Source of the DNA: an uncultured Granulosicoccaceae bacterium
Lineage (GTDB): Bacteria > Pseudomonadota > Gammaproteobacteria > CALCKW01
Assembly: GCA_937941555.1 (NCBI GenBank)
Contig: CALDHJ010000238.1
Span: forward strand, 1 to 8,920
Length of the DNA stretch: 8,920 nucleotides
Reading direction: 5' to 3'
Shown in pieces: positions 1-7,258 of the stretch; position 1 is the first letter of the stretch, and each line of letters opens with the position of its first letter. The notes below the pieces were generated by a model. The model was not told the DNA's origin. It did no database searches and saw only the letters and a list, made by a program, of their open reading frames with translations. The position numbers and the translations under genes are program-made.

Positions 1-1475
1 ATATCGACGTTACTTTGCAAGCCTGGTGGCGAGACACGCTCCATCGCAGACTCCAGTGGCAACAGCGGCAGCACGCCAGTCTCGTCCATCCAGACGCGTT
101 TGATGTCTTCGTGGCAGGCCTCCGACCAGCCGGCGAGCAGACTCGCTGGCGTCGCATGCACCTTGTCGAGGGAGATCTTGACGATGTCCTTGACGCCGTC
201 AACGCGCAAACCGACAAGCCGATCATGGTATTCGGCGATCAGGAGTTTGGGCTCGAGATCGCTTTGGCTGGCACCGATGCCGTACAGCGCGCGCATGTCG
301 ACCACTGTGACGACCTTCTTGCGCAAATTGAAGATGCCCTCGATGTAGTCGGGTGAGCCGGAAATGGGGCTGACCGACTCAGGACAATCAATGATTTCCG
401 AGATGTCAGCGACCGGCAGCACGAAATCGAAACCGAGGCTGACCAACAAGCAGGTGGCGGTCTGGCTCGATTGCGCCTCGACCCTGATCTGGTCCTGCGA
501 CACAGTGCTGGCCTCCGCCGGGGCGGTCACCTCGGGAATGGCGTACAGCTTTTCATGGTCGATCAGGCAGATGTCCGAGCCGTCATCCTCGACAATGCAA
601 CCCGCCAGCAACACCTTGGAGGCACCGCCAAACTGTAAGAGTGGCTGCAGTTCGTCTGCGCCATACTCGATAATGCCCTCGACGTCGTCGACCTTGAACC
701 CAACCGGTTGATTCCCCACGCGCGCGATGATGATTCGCGTGCGTTCCGTGTTTTTGTCGTCGGGTTCACTGTCGAGCAAGCGGGCAAAATTCAGTATCGG
801 CAGAACCGTACCACGCAATTCGATGCGACCCATACAGGTGTCAGACACGAGCCCGGTGGACCCAAGCTCCTGCATCGGAATGATCTCGTTGACGGCATCG
901 ATGCGGAATCCATAGCGGTTGCCACCCGAACCGAAGGTGATGCAGCGACGCCGCACCGCCGAGCGCTGGCCACCGGATTCGTCAGCCGGCGTCTCACCCG
1001 ACAACGGCACACCGGGCAGATTCAATAACACCAGGGGCTCGAGCACCTGCACCAGACGTGAACCCTCATCGAGGGAAATCACACCCTGCACCGGTCCACG
1101 CGAATCGACATCGCCGTCTGGGTAGGCAAAGAGTTCGATATTGTCACGTCCGATGCGCAACACCTCCGACGTGCGATCAAATAGCAAACCCATGCGGTTG
1201 CTGCCAACCCGAATGATCGCAATACAATCCCGCCGGGCATCGTCTGTTTCAGGCGAATCGGGCTGCTTGAGCAGCACCCGCATGTTGATCACCGGCACGA
1301 TCGATTCGCGCAGGGAAAAGACACCCATGAGGTAGTCGGGTGACAACGGCACCTTGTCCATCTCATCAGGCAGGTTCACGACTTCCTGCAACTCGTGGGC
1401 ATTGATCGCGAGTTCAATGTCACCGAGCAGAAACGCGCCGTAAACCATTTCGTGTGTGCTGTGCTGCGTTGTCAT
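1..1475 (-). CDS. Triple-CheW-domain chemotaxis coupling protein (3' end beyond window)
   Basis: This is an open frame of 491 codons from ATG at 1475 to the left edge, with no stop; I translated it by hand. It holds three consecutive CheW-like (SH3-type) domains, roughly residues 9-155, 175-315 and 338-480. Each has the CheW core, in which a strand with an Arg precedes a PV(I/V)-type strand: FSLRESIVPVINMR (53-66), IELRGTVLPILNFAR (218-232) and FNLRKKVVTVVDMR (382-395). CheW proteins couple receptors to the CheA kinase in the cytoplasmic array. A usual CheW is about 150-170 residues with one domain, so this is a natural tandem. No response-regulator domain is seen, so it is not CheV, and no kinase domains are seen, so it is not CheA. 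The third domain looks nearly finished at the edge, so few residues may be missing. A GGAG lies 9 nt before the ATG; an adjacent in-frame GTG at 1478 is an alternative start. It is the fourth gene of the receptor-cheR-cheD operon. CheW identity is confident; the role of three domains is inference. Confidence 0.9.
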   Translation of the reverse strand, partial: MTTQHSTHEMVYGAFLLGDIELAINAHELQEVVNLPDEMDKVPLSPDYLMGVFSLRESIVPVINMRVLLKQPDSPETDDARRDCIAIIRVGSNRMGLLFDRTSEVLRIGRDNIELFAYPDGDVDSRGPVQGVISLDEGSRLVQVLEPLVLLNLPGVPLSGETPADESGGQRSAVRRRCITFGSGGNRYGFRIDAVNEIIPMQELGSTGLVSDTCMGRIELRGTVLPILNFARLLDSEPDDKNTERTRIIIARVGNQPVGFKVDDVEGIIEYGADELQPLLQFGGASKVLLAGCIVEDDGSDICLIDHEKLYAIPEVTAPAEASTVSQDQIRVEAQSSQTATCLLVSLGFDFVLPVADISEIIDCPESVSPISGSPDYIEGIFNLRKKVVTVVDMRALYGIGASQSDLEPKLLIAEYHDRLVGLRVDGVKDIVKISLDKVHATPASLLAGWSEACHEDIKRVWMDETGVLPLLPLESAMERVSPPGLQSNVD

Positions 1476-1506
1476 CACGCTTTACTCCATGCCGACTTCC
1501 GGCTGT

Positions 1507-1989
1507 CTAGACCACCAGTTTCGGAATCAGGATAATCTCGTACTCGCCGGTCGCCCCGTCTATGAACAGTTGAGACGCGTTGCCTTGCGCATCCTGCAGG
1601 GTTTTGATGGCGACATCGTGTTTGGCAAGGTGCGTTTTGGCGGCTGCCAGATTCGACGGGCCGATTTCCTCGGCCTCGGCGGTTCCAGTGTCTTGCAACA
1701 TGTTGCCGCCGCCCACGACAACCGCTTCGAGCGAGAACCGATCCCGGCGGGTCTCTGCCCCCAACGCTTCGATCATCATCGGCACTGCGTCGCTCACATA
1801 CTTTGCGCTGGGCACTGTGCTGTTTTCAGGAGAGTCCCCAAGCAAACAGTGACTCAATGCGTATATTCCTTTCTTGCGCCAAAGAATGCCAACCCCGACA
1901 CATGACCCCATTATCGCCTTGAGGGTGTCGCCACTGTCGGTCACCTGCATCTGACCCATCCGGGCCACCAACACCTTGGAACTGCTCAT
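1507..1989 (-). CDS. cheD: CheD, chemoreceptor glutamine deamidase
   Basis: This is a 160-residue protein, the normal length for CheD. CheD hydrolyses the side-chain amide of selected glutamines in receptor signalling helices, and in some species it also binds CheC or CheY-P. The family signature is clear: MGSCVGVGILW (27-37) carries the nucleophile Cys30, and ALSHCLLGDSP (44-54) carries His47. The Cys-His spacing of 17 equals Cys27-His44 of Thermotoga CheD. Further family blocks are AKYVSDAVPMMIEAL (62-76), the VVGGGNML loop (91-98) and IGPSNLAAAK (109-118). The Thr that completes the triad in Thermotoga CheD, six residues before the Cys, is Lys24 here, and Ala25 lies five before; the nearest Thr is Thr22. 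The ATG is 2 nt after the cheR stop, with GGAAG 8 nt upstream, so translation is probably coupled to cheR. The substrate is probably the upstream receptor of the same operon, but this is inferred from context. Confidence 0.93.
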   Translation of the reverse strand: MSSSKVLVARMGQMQVTDSGDTLKAIMGSCVGVGILWRKKGIYALSHCLLGDSPENSTVPSAKYVSDAVPMMIEALGAETRRDRFSLEAVVVGGGNMLQDTGTAEAEEIGPSNLAAAKTHLAKHDVAIKTLQDAQGNASQLFIDGATGEYEIILIPKLVV

Positions 1990-1991
1990 GA

Positions 1992-2843
1992 TCAGGGCTT
2001 CCGGTAGACAAAGGGTTGCACGTAATCCAGACCAGAATCGAAAAAGCTGAGCGACTCTGATTCGCCAATCGCCAGTACGCCACCGGATCGCATTGAGGCA
2101 ACGATGTTCCGCACGATTTTCATCTGATCGTCCTGACTGAAGTAGATCAGCACATTGCGCAACATGACCAGGTCGTGTGCGTCCTGTTGCGGCGCTTTTT
2201 CCATGAGATTGTGACGGGCGAACTGCACCGGCTTGCGAATCTCGGCTGCCACTTCAAAGGCACCATCCCGGGCCTCGAAACAGGAATCGAGCACATCAGG
2301 CCGAACAGCCTTCAACCGATTGATATTGCGACCCGAATAGACACCCTCTGCGGCCTTCTCAAGCACTTCGGTGCTGATGTCCGTTGCCAGAATGCGGGGA
2401 CGCAGATTGCCCGGTAGCACCGGGAACACATGCTTGCTCAGCATCGACAGTGAGTAGGCTTCCTCACCGGTCGAACACGCCGCAGACCAGAATGACGGCA
2501 TGCGAGCCGCCGGCCGATTTGCCAGCTCGGGAAAGAACGTCTCTTCGAGAAATGTCCAGAGTGGTTTGGTTCGGAAAAAGCAGGTCTCGTTGGTTGTGAA
2601 TGCATTGACCAGATGTTGCGCTTCATCGGCGTTGCGGTCGACGAAGGCGATGTAATCGTCCGCACTGCTGATCTCCACAGCGCGCAAGCGGCGACGCAAA
2701 CGCGTCTGAACAAATTGACAGGTCAGATCACCGAGATGAATGCCTGAGTGACGGTAGACCAGGTCGATGACGTCCGATTTGAGTTCCTGAGAGATATCGG
2801 AAACATCCCCATCATCCGACACAGAAAGTTGTTGCGCTAACAC
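1992..2843 (-). CDS. cheR: CheR, SAM-dependent chemoreceptor glutamate methyltransferase
   Basis: CheR transfers methyl from S-adenosylmethionine to receptor glutamates during adaptation. With the GTG start at 2843 it has 283 residues, typical for the family. Residues 20-75 form the helical N-terminal domain (GIHLGDL, then QTRLRRRLRAV). It is followed by NETCFFR (85-91), SAM motif I as SAACSTGEEAYSL (120-132), the acidic ATDIS (153-157) and RNVLIYF (229-235). The end, GGVLAIGESESL (254-265), matches the usual final strands. Motif I has Ala where most family members have Gly (SAGCSTGEE). There are two possible starts. GTG 2843 has AAGGA 7 nt upstream and gives the normal N-terminus. A TTG at 2945 has GGAG 6 nt upstream and adds 34 residues that I do not recognise (317 in all). 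I prefer the GTG. No TPR extension is present. The stop is 2 nt before cheD. Confidence 0.92.
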   Translation of the reverse strand: MLAQQLSVSDDGDVSDISQELKSDVIDLVYRHSGIHLGDLTCQFVQTRLRRRLRAVEISSADDYIAFVDRNADEAQHLVNAFTTNETCFFRTKPLWTFLEETFFPELANRPAARMPSFWSAACSTGEEAYSLSMLSKHVFPVLPGNLRPRILATDISTEVLEKAAEGVYSGRNINRLKAVRPDVLDSCFEARDGAFEVAAEIRKPVQFARHNLMEKAPQQDAHDLVMLRNVLIYFSQDDQMKIVRNIVASMRSGGVLAIGESESLSFFDSGLDYVQPFVYRKP

Positions 2844-2956
2844 GGTGTGTTCCTTGATCAATTGGCGTAAATGGAAGAGCTGATTGAATGCTTCGACGAA
2901 ACCACGGCCAATGGCGAGCGGCGCGGAACAAGACCACGCCGCCAACCGGGACTCCG
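2844..2956 (-). other. Spacer between receptor and cheR, or N-terminal extension of CheR
   Basis: About 113 bases separate the receptor stop from the preferred cheR GTG. The stretch is open in the cheR frame from TTG 2945, which has GGAG 6 nt upstream, so it could encode 34 extra residues. They include a helix-like segment (FVEAFNQLFHLRQLI). No hairpin followed by a T run is evident, so receptor and cheR probably share a transcript. Confidence 0.4.
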
Positions 2957-5947
2957 TCAGACCGCGAACTTGTTCGCGCTGTCCATCAGGTGCTCGGCGC
3001 CTTTGGTCAGCTCAGAGGTCGCCTTGGCGATTCCCTCAGACGCGAGTGCCGATTTCTCGGTTGCCTCGGATATCTGTTGAATCGAGCCACTGACCTCGCG
3101 CGCTGCAACCAACTGTTCTTCAGCGGCACACGAGATTTCAGCGATCGCCCGGGTGGTATCGTGAACGCCCGAAACGATTTCATTGAACGACCGAACAGCC
3201 TCTTTCGATGTCTGGCTGCCCTGATTGACGTTCTTGACCGACTCGTTGATCAGTTGGGTGATTTCCTTGGTCGCCTGCGAAGAGCGCTCTGCCAGTTTGC
3301 GCACCTCATCTGCCACAACCGAGAACCCGAGCCCGTGTTCACCAGCGCGCGCCGCTTCGATCGCAGCGTTCAGAGCCAACAGGTTGGTCTGGCTGGCGAT
3401 CTCACTGATCACCTTGACGATCTCGCTGATGTCCTCGGATGACTTGTTGATCAGCTCCATCGCTTCGATCGAGTCATTGATCGCCGTCGACCCCACCTCT
3501 GCCGCTTTCTGTGTGGACTGCGCGAGCTGATCTGCGTTCTTGCTGTTCGACGCGATCGAATCGATTGACGCGGTGAGCTCTTCAACAGCAGCGTTCATCT
3601 CTTCCGTGTTGGTGCCAAGTGTTTGCGCGGTATGCGCCACATTGTCGGAGCGCTCCGAGATGTTTGACGACGCCTCGGTGAACTCCTGGGCAAGACGACG
3701 CACGTCCGCTTCGACTTCCACCTGCGTGCTGACGTTGGACGCAAACTTCACAACCTTCGTCAGACGCCCCTCGGAATCGAAGATCGGGTTGTACGATGCT
3801 TCGATCCAGATCTCACTGCCGTCTTTCGCAATGCGCTTGTAGCGACCGGAATCAAACTCGCCGCTGCGCAGCTGCGCCCAGAACTGCTGGTAAGCGGGTG
3901 ATGAGGCGTAGACCGGGTCGCAAAACATGCTGTGGTGTTTGCCAACGATATCTTGCAGGCGATATTTCATCTCACCCAGGAACAGGTCGTTGGCGGTGAG
4001 CACGTTGCCGTCCACGTCAAATTCGATGATGGCGCGACTGCGGTTGAGCGCCTCGAGTTTGCCAAGGCTGTCAGCCGCCTGCCGCTTCGACTCGGTGATA
4101 TCAGTGGCAAACTTGACGTACTTGAACACGTTGCCCTGTTTGTCGAATATTGGATTGTACGAAGCCTGAATCCAGATCTCGTCGCCCGTTTTGGTCAAGC
4201 GCTTGCACTCGAGCACGTGGTGCTTGCCCTCGGCCAGGGTGTCCCAGAAATGGGAGTATTCAGCGCTGGCGGCGTACGCCTTGTCACAGAAGAGTCGGTG
4301 GTGTTTGCCGACAATTTCATCGAGGCGATACCCCAGGGCATCGAGAAAATTCTGATTGGCATCAAGCACACAACCGCTGGTGTCGAACTCGATGACAGCT
4401 TGAGCACGACCAATCGCGGCAACCTTGCCTTCGAAGTCGGCGTTGCGCTCGGTCTCGGCGGTCACATTGGTCGCGAACTTCACGACCTTGACAACGTTGC
4501 CTTCCGGCCCGAACACCGGGTTGTAGGAGGCATTGATCCAGACATCCTGGCCACGGCTATCCAAACGCCGGAACACACCAGCGGTGTGCTCACCGGTACG
4601 CAGCTTGTCCCACAGCGCGCGGTAATCCGCACTGGCGGCGTATTCCGGATCGCAGAACATCCGGTGGTGTTTGCCCTGGATGTCCTCGAGCGTGTAGCCC
4701 ACAGTGGCAAGAAAATTTTCGTTGGCATCGAGTACGTGACCATCGAGGTCAAATTCAATACGTGCCTGCGCAGTGTCGATTGCAGCGAGCTTGCTGCGGT
4801 TCTCAGAGGCACGGGTTTGCGGGCCCGTGACATCGGTCGCAAATTTCACCACACCGACCAACTCACCGTTGCCATCGAGCACGGGGTTGTAGGACGCGTT
4901 GATCCAGATGTCGTCACCGGTCTTGGTGATGCGCTTGAACACATCCGCCTTGCGTTCGCCCGATCCAAGCGATTTCCAGAAGGCGTCGTATTCGGCAGAG
5001 GCCGCGTATTCAGGCTCACAAAACATGCGGTGGTGTTGGCCGACAATTTCGTCGAGCTCATAGCCGGTCGCTGCGAGGAAGTTCGCGTTCGCTGATCGGA
5101 TGTTGCCCAGCATATCGAATTCGATGACGGCCTGAGCGCCATTGATTGCCTCGACCTTGCTTTTGAACATCGCATCCTGGGCCACTTGCGCAGTCACGTC
5201 AGTCGCGAATTTCACCACACCAGTCAACTCACCAGCTGCGTTGTGAACCGGGTTGTAGGACGCGTTGATCCAGAGCTCGTCACCGCTCTTGGTAACGCGC
5301 TTGAACACATCCGCCTTGCGTTCGCCCGACGCGAGTGATTTCCAGAAGGCCTCGTACTCAGCGGAGCCGGCGTAGTCGGGTTCGCAGAAAATGCGATGGT
5401 GCTGGCCGACAATTTCGTCGAGCTCATAGCCGGTCGCCGCCAGAAAATTCGCGTTCGCAGACTGAATGTTCCCCAGCGTATCGAACTCGATCACCGCCTG
5501 GGCACCATTGATTGCCTCGACCTTGCTCTTGAAGAGCGCGTCCTGCGCAACCTGTGCGGTCACATCAGTCGCAAATTTCACCACCCCGACCAGCTCGCCT
5601 GCGGCGTTGTGGATCGGGTTGTAGGACGCGTTAATCCAGATTTCTCCGCCGTCCTTGGTGAGGCGACGGAACACATCCGCCTTGCGCTCACCCTTCGCGA
5701 GCGCCGCCCAGAACGCACTGTATTCTGGTGACGCTGCATAGTCCGAATCACAGAACATTCGATGGTGCTCACCGACGATTTCGTCAAGCTCGTACCCCAG
5801 CGCGAGCAGGAAATTCTCGTTGGCAGACACGACGTGGCCACTGAGATCGAATTGGATCGTCGCCTGCGCCGCGTTCAGAGCGTCAAGCACACTTTGGGTT
5901 GTGGACGCGTCGTCTGCGCACGCTGTCTTCTGTGATTCTGCAGCCAT
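2957..5947 (-). CDS. Soluble methyl-accepting chemotaxis protein with six tandem PAS domains (BdlA-like)
   Basis: This 996-residue receptor has six PAS domains of the type found in BdlA-like cytoplasmic chemoreceptors, at about residues 20-130, 142-252, 264-374, 386-496, 508-618 and 630-740, followed by an MCP signalling hairpin (742-996). The repeats are in exact 122-residue register. HHxxFC falls at 61, 183, 305, 427, 549 and 671, and SYNP at 108, 230, 352, 474, 596 and 718. The hairpin tip is unmistakable: [19 protein letters not shown] (852-870), then [16 protein letters not shown] (874-889). [10 protein letters not shown] (778-787) fits the methylation-site consensus, and a second EE pair follows 7 residues on (789-790). 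There is no signal peptide, transmembrane segment, HAMP domain or C-terminal CheR-tethering pentapeptide, so the protein is probably cytosolic. The ATG has AGAGG about 8 nt upstream. It heads the operon with cheR, cheD and the triple-CheW gene. The family's best-known member, Pseudomonas BdlA, acts in biofilm dispersal and has two PAS domains. The ligand or cofactor here is unknown. Confidence 0.96.
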   Translation of the reverse strand: MAAESQKTACADDASTTQSVLDALNAAQATIQFDLSGHVVSANENFLLALGYELDEIVGEHHRMFCDSDYAASPEYSAFWAALAKGERKADVFRRLTKDGGEIWINASYNPIHNAAGELVGVVKFATDVTAQVAQDALFKSKVEAINGAQAVIEFDTLGNIQSANANFLAATGYELDEIVGQHHRIFCEPDYAGSAEYEAFWKSLASGERKADVFKRVTKSGDELWINASYNPVHNAAGELTGVVKFATDVTAQVAQDAMFKSKVEAINGAQAVIEFDMLGNIRSANANFLAATGYELDEIVGQHHRMFCEPEYAASAEYDAFWKSLGSGERKADVFKRITKTGDDIWINASYNPVLDGNGELVGVVKFATDVTGPQTRASENRSKLAAIDTAQARIEFDLDGHVLDANENFLATVGYTLEDIQGKHHRMFCDPEYAASADYRALWDKLRTGEHTAGVFRRLDSRGQDVWINASYNPVFGPEGNVVKVVKFATNVTAETERNADFEGKVAAIGRAQAVIEFDTSGCVLDANQNFLDALGYRLDEIVGKHHRLFCDKAYAASAEYSHFWDTLAEGKHHVLECKRLTKTGDEIWIQASYNPIFDKQGNVFKYVKFATDITESKRQAADSLGKLEALNRSRAIIEFDVDGNVLTANDLFLGEMKYRLQDIVGKHHSMFCDPVYASSPAYQQFWAQLRSGEFDSGRYKRIAKDGSEIWIEASYNPIFDSEGRLTKVVKFASNVSTQVEVEADVRRLAQEFTEASSNISERSDNVAHTAQTLGTNTEEMNAAVEELTASIDSIASNSKNADQLAQSTQKAAEVGSTAINDSIEAMELINKSSEDISEIVKVISEIASQTNLLALNAAIEAARAGEHGLGFSVVADEVRKLAERSSQATKEITQLINESVKNVNQGSQTSKEAVRSFNEIVSGVHDTTRAIAEISCAAEEQLVAAREVSGSIQQISEATEKSALASEGIAKATSELTKGAEHLMDSANKFAV
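3695..5890 (-). repeat. Six in-frame tandem 366-bp repeats encoding PAS domains
   Basis: Six units of exactly 366 bp run without net insertion or deletion inside the receptor gene: 5525-5890, 5159-5524, 4793-5158, 4427-4792, 4061-4426 and 3695-4060 (first to sixth in reading order). Units 2 and 3 are also very close at DNA level; for example the shared AATTTCGTCGAGCTCATAGC lies at 5411 and again 366 bases away at 5045. Unit 6, next to the signalling domain, and unit 5 look the most diverged. The pattern indicates growth of the gene by unequal recombination between units, with selection on PAS length. Confidence 0.93.
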
Positions 5948-6116
5948 TCCTGGATCCTCTTTCTATGGCGACAATGCCTTGTCGTCTTGTTGTACTGTGC
6001 GGTGGGCGATCCCGGCTCCGACCAGGGACACGCCATCCTGCGTGTGGCCACGTCCGCATCTCGTCTGAGGCGCTTCAGTTGTGGCGTCAGTGCACCTATC
6101 GACATCGACTTGAATT

Positions 6117-6145
6117 AATAAAGGGAAAATTTGCCGCTTTGTCAT
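6117..6145 (-). promoter_or_regulatory. Candidate sigma-70-type promoter for the receptor operon
   Basis: On the minus strand, ATGACA (6145-6140, 5 of 6 to TTGACA) is followed after 17 bases by TTTATT (6122-6117, 4 of 6 to TATAAT). It sits in the only AT-rich patch of the gap. It would leave a leader of about 160 nt before the receptor ATG. An overlapping TATTAA gives a poorer 19-base spacing. I saw no convincing flagellar sigma-28 promoter. This is a weak call from consensus matching by eye. Confidence 0.25.
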
Positions 6146-6168
6146 GGAAGGCGGCAAGTCTTGCCGCC
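6131..6168 (-). terminator. Inverted-repeat cluster with alternative hairpins, possible terminator of the AraC-family gene
   Basis: GGCGGCAA (6150-6157) pairs perfectly with TTGCCGCC (6161-6168) around a 3-base loop; an outer A-T at 6149/6169 gives 9 bp. The same GCGGCAA (6151-6157) can instead pair with TTGCCGC (6131-6137). On the minus strand this second hairpin is followed by AATTTT, which is terminator-like but with a 13-base loop and a short T run. It lies about 100 nt after the stop of the regulator gene, so it may terminate that transcript. The T run is too poor to be confident of intrinsic termination. Confidence 0.4.
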
Positions 6169-6265
6169 TCCATCGGGCACTCAAATGCAGAGCAGCCCGT
6201 CGCGTGTTCCGCAACCCACCAGTAAAACGCAACTCCGGAACAGCGCGTGGATTTCGGCGCTAATC

Positions 6266-7258
6266 TCAGCGCAACTGGAACGGCACCCGTCCGATGTGGC
6301 GGTGTTCGCGCGGCGACAGGCCGAACTGTTTCCGGTAAGCGCGTGCGAAGGCATCGCTGCGGGCAAACCCACACTCGGTCCCGATGTCGGCAACGCTGCG
6401 CGCCGTCTGGGTGAGCAGTGCCCGCGCACGCTCCAGGCGAAGCCCGAGGTAAAAGCGCACCGGTGTCAGGCCGGTGTGCCGGTGGAAGAGCCGTTCGAGC
6501 TGGCGCTGTGAGCAGCCGACATAGCGCGCCACATCCGCCATCGCGAGCGGCTCTTCGATGTTGCGCGTCATCAGCAACGCCGCGTCGCGCAGCGTTGGCG
6601 GCAAACTGCCATCGACAAGGGCAATCGGTTCGCCCTGTTGTGCCGTTTGGCCCGGTCGTGCAACCGGGTGGAACACATACCGGCTCACAGCCTCCGCCAA
6701 CTCACTGCCCCAATCGCGGCGCACGGTGTCGATCGCGAGGTCGGCCGCCGCCATGCCGCCACAACAACACACGCGCAACCCGTCTCGGGTGTAGAGCTGA
6801 TCGCGCAGCTCGACCGATGGAAAGAGTTCGCGGAACGCGTCCCCGTGCTCCGGGTGGACACAAGCCTGTTGACCGTCGAGCAGGCCGGCAAAGGCCAAAA
6901 CGAAGGCGCCGGTATCCAGCGCCACCAGCGTTGCACCGTCTCGCGCTACCCGACGCAAACGCTGTTGGAACACCCGTTGTTGAAAGCGCTCCGGTGCCCA
7001 GCTCGCGTTGACCACCAGCCAATCGCCGTGATCGGTGGCGTCAAAGGCCCCATCCACATTCACCGTCAAGCCGTTGCTCGCGGTCACGGCCTCGCCGTCG
7101 AGGCTCAGGAAGCGCCACTGGTACCGCATCGAGCCGTCAAGGTAGTTTGCCGCGCGCAGCGGATCGATCAGCGCGTGGCACGCGGCACTGTTGAAGGCGG
7201 GCAGCAACAGCACATCCAGGGTCAGAAGGGTCGAAGAGAGGGATTGACGGGCGCGCAT
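6266..7258 (-). CDS. GlxA-type AraC-family transcriptional regulator (GbdR/CdhR-like)
   Basis: This 330-residue regulator has a DJ-1/PfpI-like (class I amidotransferase fold) sensing domain, about residues 12-195, and a C-terminal AraC double helix-turn-helix, about 225-320. The sensing domain shows LLLPAFNSAACHALIDPLRAAN (17-38), LDTGAFVLAFAGLLDG (114-129) and CCGGMAAADLAIDTV (165-179). The amidotransferase nucleophile position is Asp115 (DTGAF), so it should be a binding rather than catalytic domain. In the DNA-binding part, MADVARYVGCSQRQLERLF (240-258) and VADIGTECGFARSDAFARAYRK (289-310) are the two HTH units. Relatives such as GbdR and CdhR activate glycine betaine and carnitine catabolism. 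The divergent CntA-like oxygenase fits that role, making this its likely activator. The ATG at 7258 has no Shine-Dalgarno sequence but a TATATT 6 nt upstream. Family is certain; ligand and targets are inferred. Confidence 0.93.
   Translation of the reverse strand: MRARQSLSSTLLTLDVLLLPAFNSAACHALIDPLRAANYLDGSMRYQWRFLSLDGEAVTASNGLTVNVDGAFDATDHGDWLVVNASWAPERFQQRVFQQRLRRVARDGATLVALDTGAFVLAFAGLLDGQQACVHPEHGDAFRELFPSVELRDQLYTRDGLRVCCCGGMAAADLAIDTVRRDWGSELAEAVSRYVFHPVARPGQTAQQGEPIALVDGSLPPTLRDAALLMTRNIEEPLAMADVARYVGCSQRQLERLFHRHTGLTPVRFYLGLRLERARALLTQTARSVADIGTECGFARSDAFARAYRKQFGLSPREHRHIGRVPFQLR

Larger units (their letters stand above)
5948..6265. other. Non-coding gap between the regulator gene and the chemosensory operon
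   Basis: This 318-base stretch lies after the stop of the AraC-family gene and before the receptor ATG, with both genes on the minus strand. The short frames crossing it show no family I recognise. It holds an AT-rich patch near 6111-6132, a candidate minus-strand promoter and a cluster of inverted repeats, each listed separately. The sequence from about 5970 to 6100 has no structure I can name and would be the 5' leader of the operon if the promoter is right. Confidence 0.6.

Noticed and set aside
1456..1905. A 149-codon plus-strand frame opposite cheD
   Set aside because: It is antisense to a clear CheD protein with its active-site Cys and His.
3932..5095. A 387-codon open frame on the plus strand inside the receptor gene
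   Set aside because: It runs antisense through the PAS repeats, shows no family motif, and is explained by the repeated, GC-biased codons of the minus-strand receptor.
3695..5890. Regular repeats considered as a CRISPR or satellite array
   Set aside because: The units are 366 bp, in frame, and encode PAS domains; there are no short repeats with unique spacers.
5948..6140. A sigma-28 (flagellar) promoter for the receptor operon
   Set aside because: GTCGATAG resembles the -10 GCCGATAA, but no TAAA-type -35 lies at the proper distance.
6257..6272. Short hairpin GCGCT/AGCGC over the regulator stop codon
   Set aside because: It has only 5 bp and no following T run, so it is not a credible terminator.
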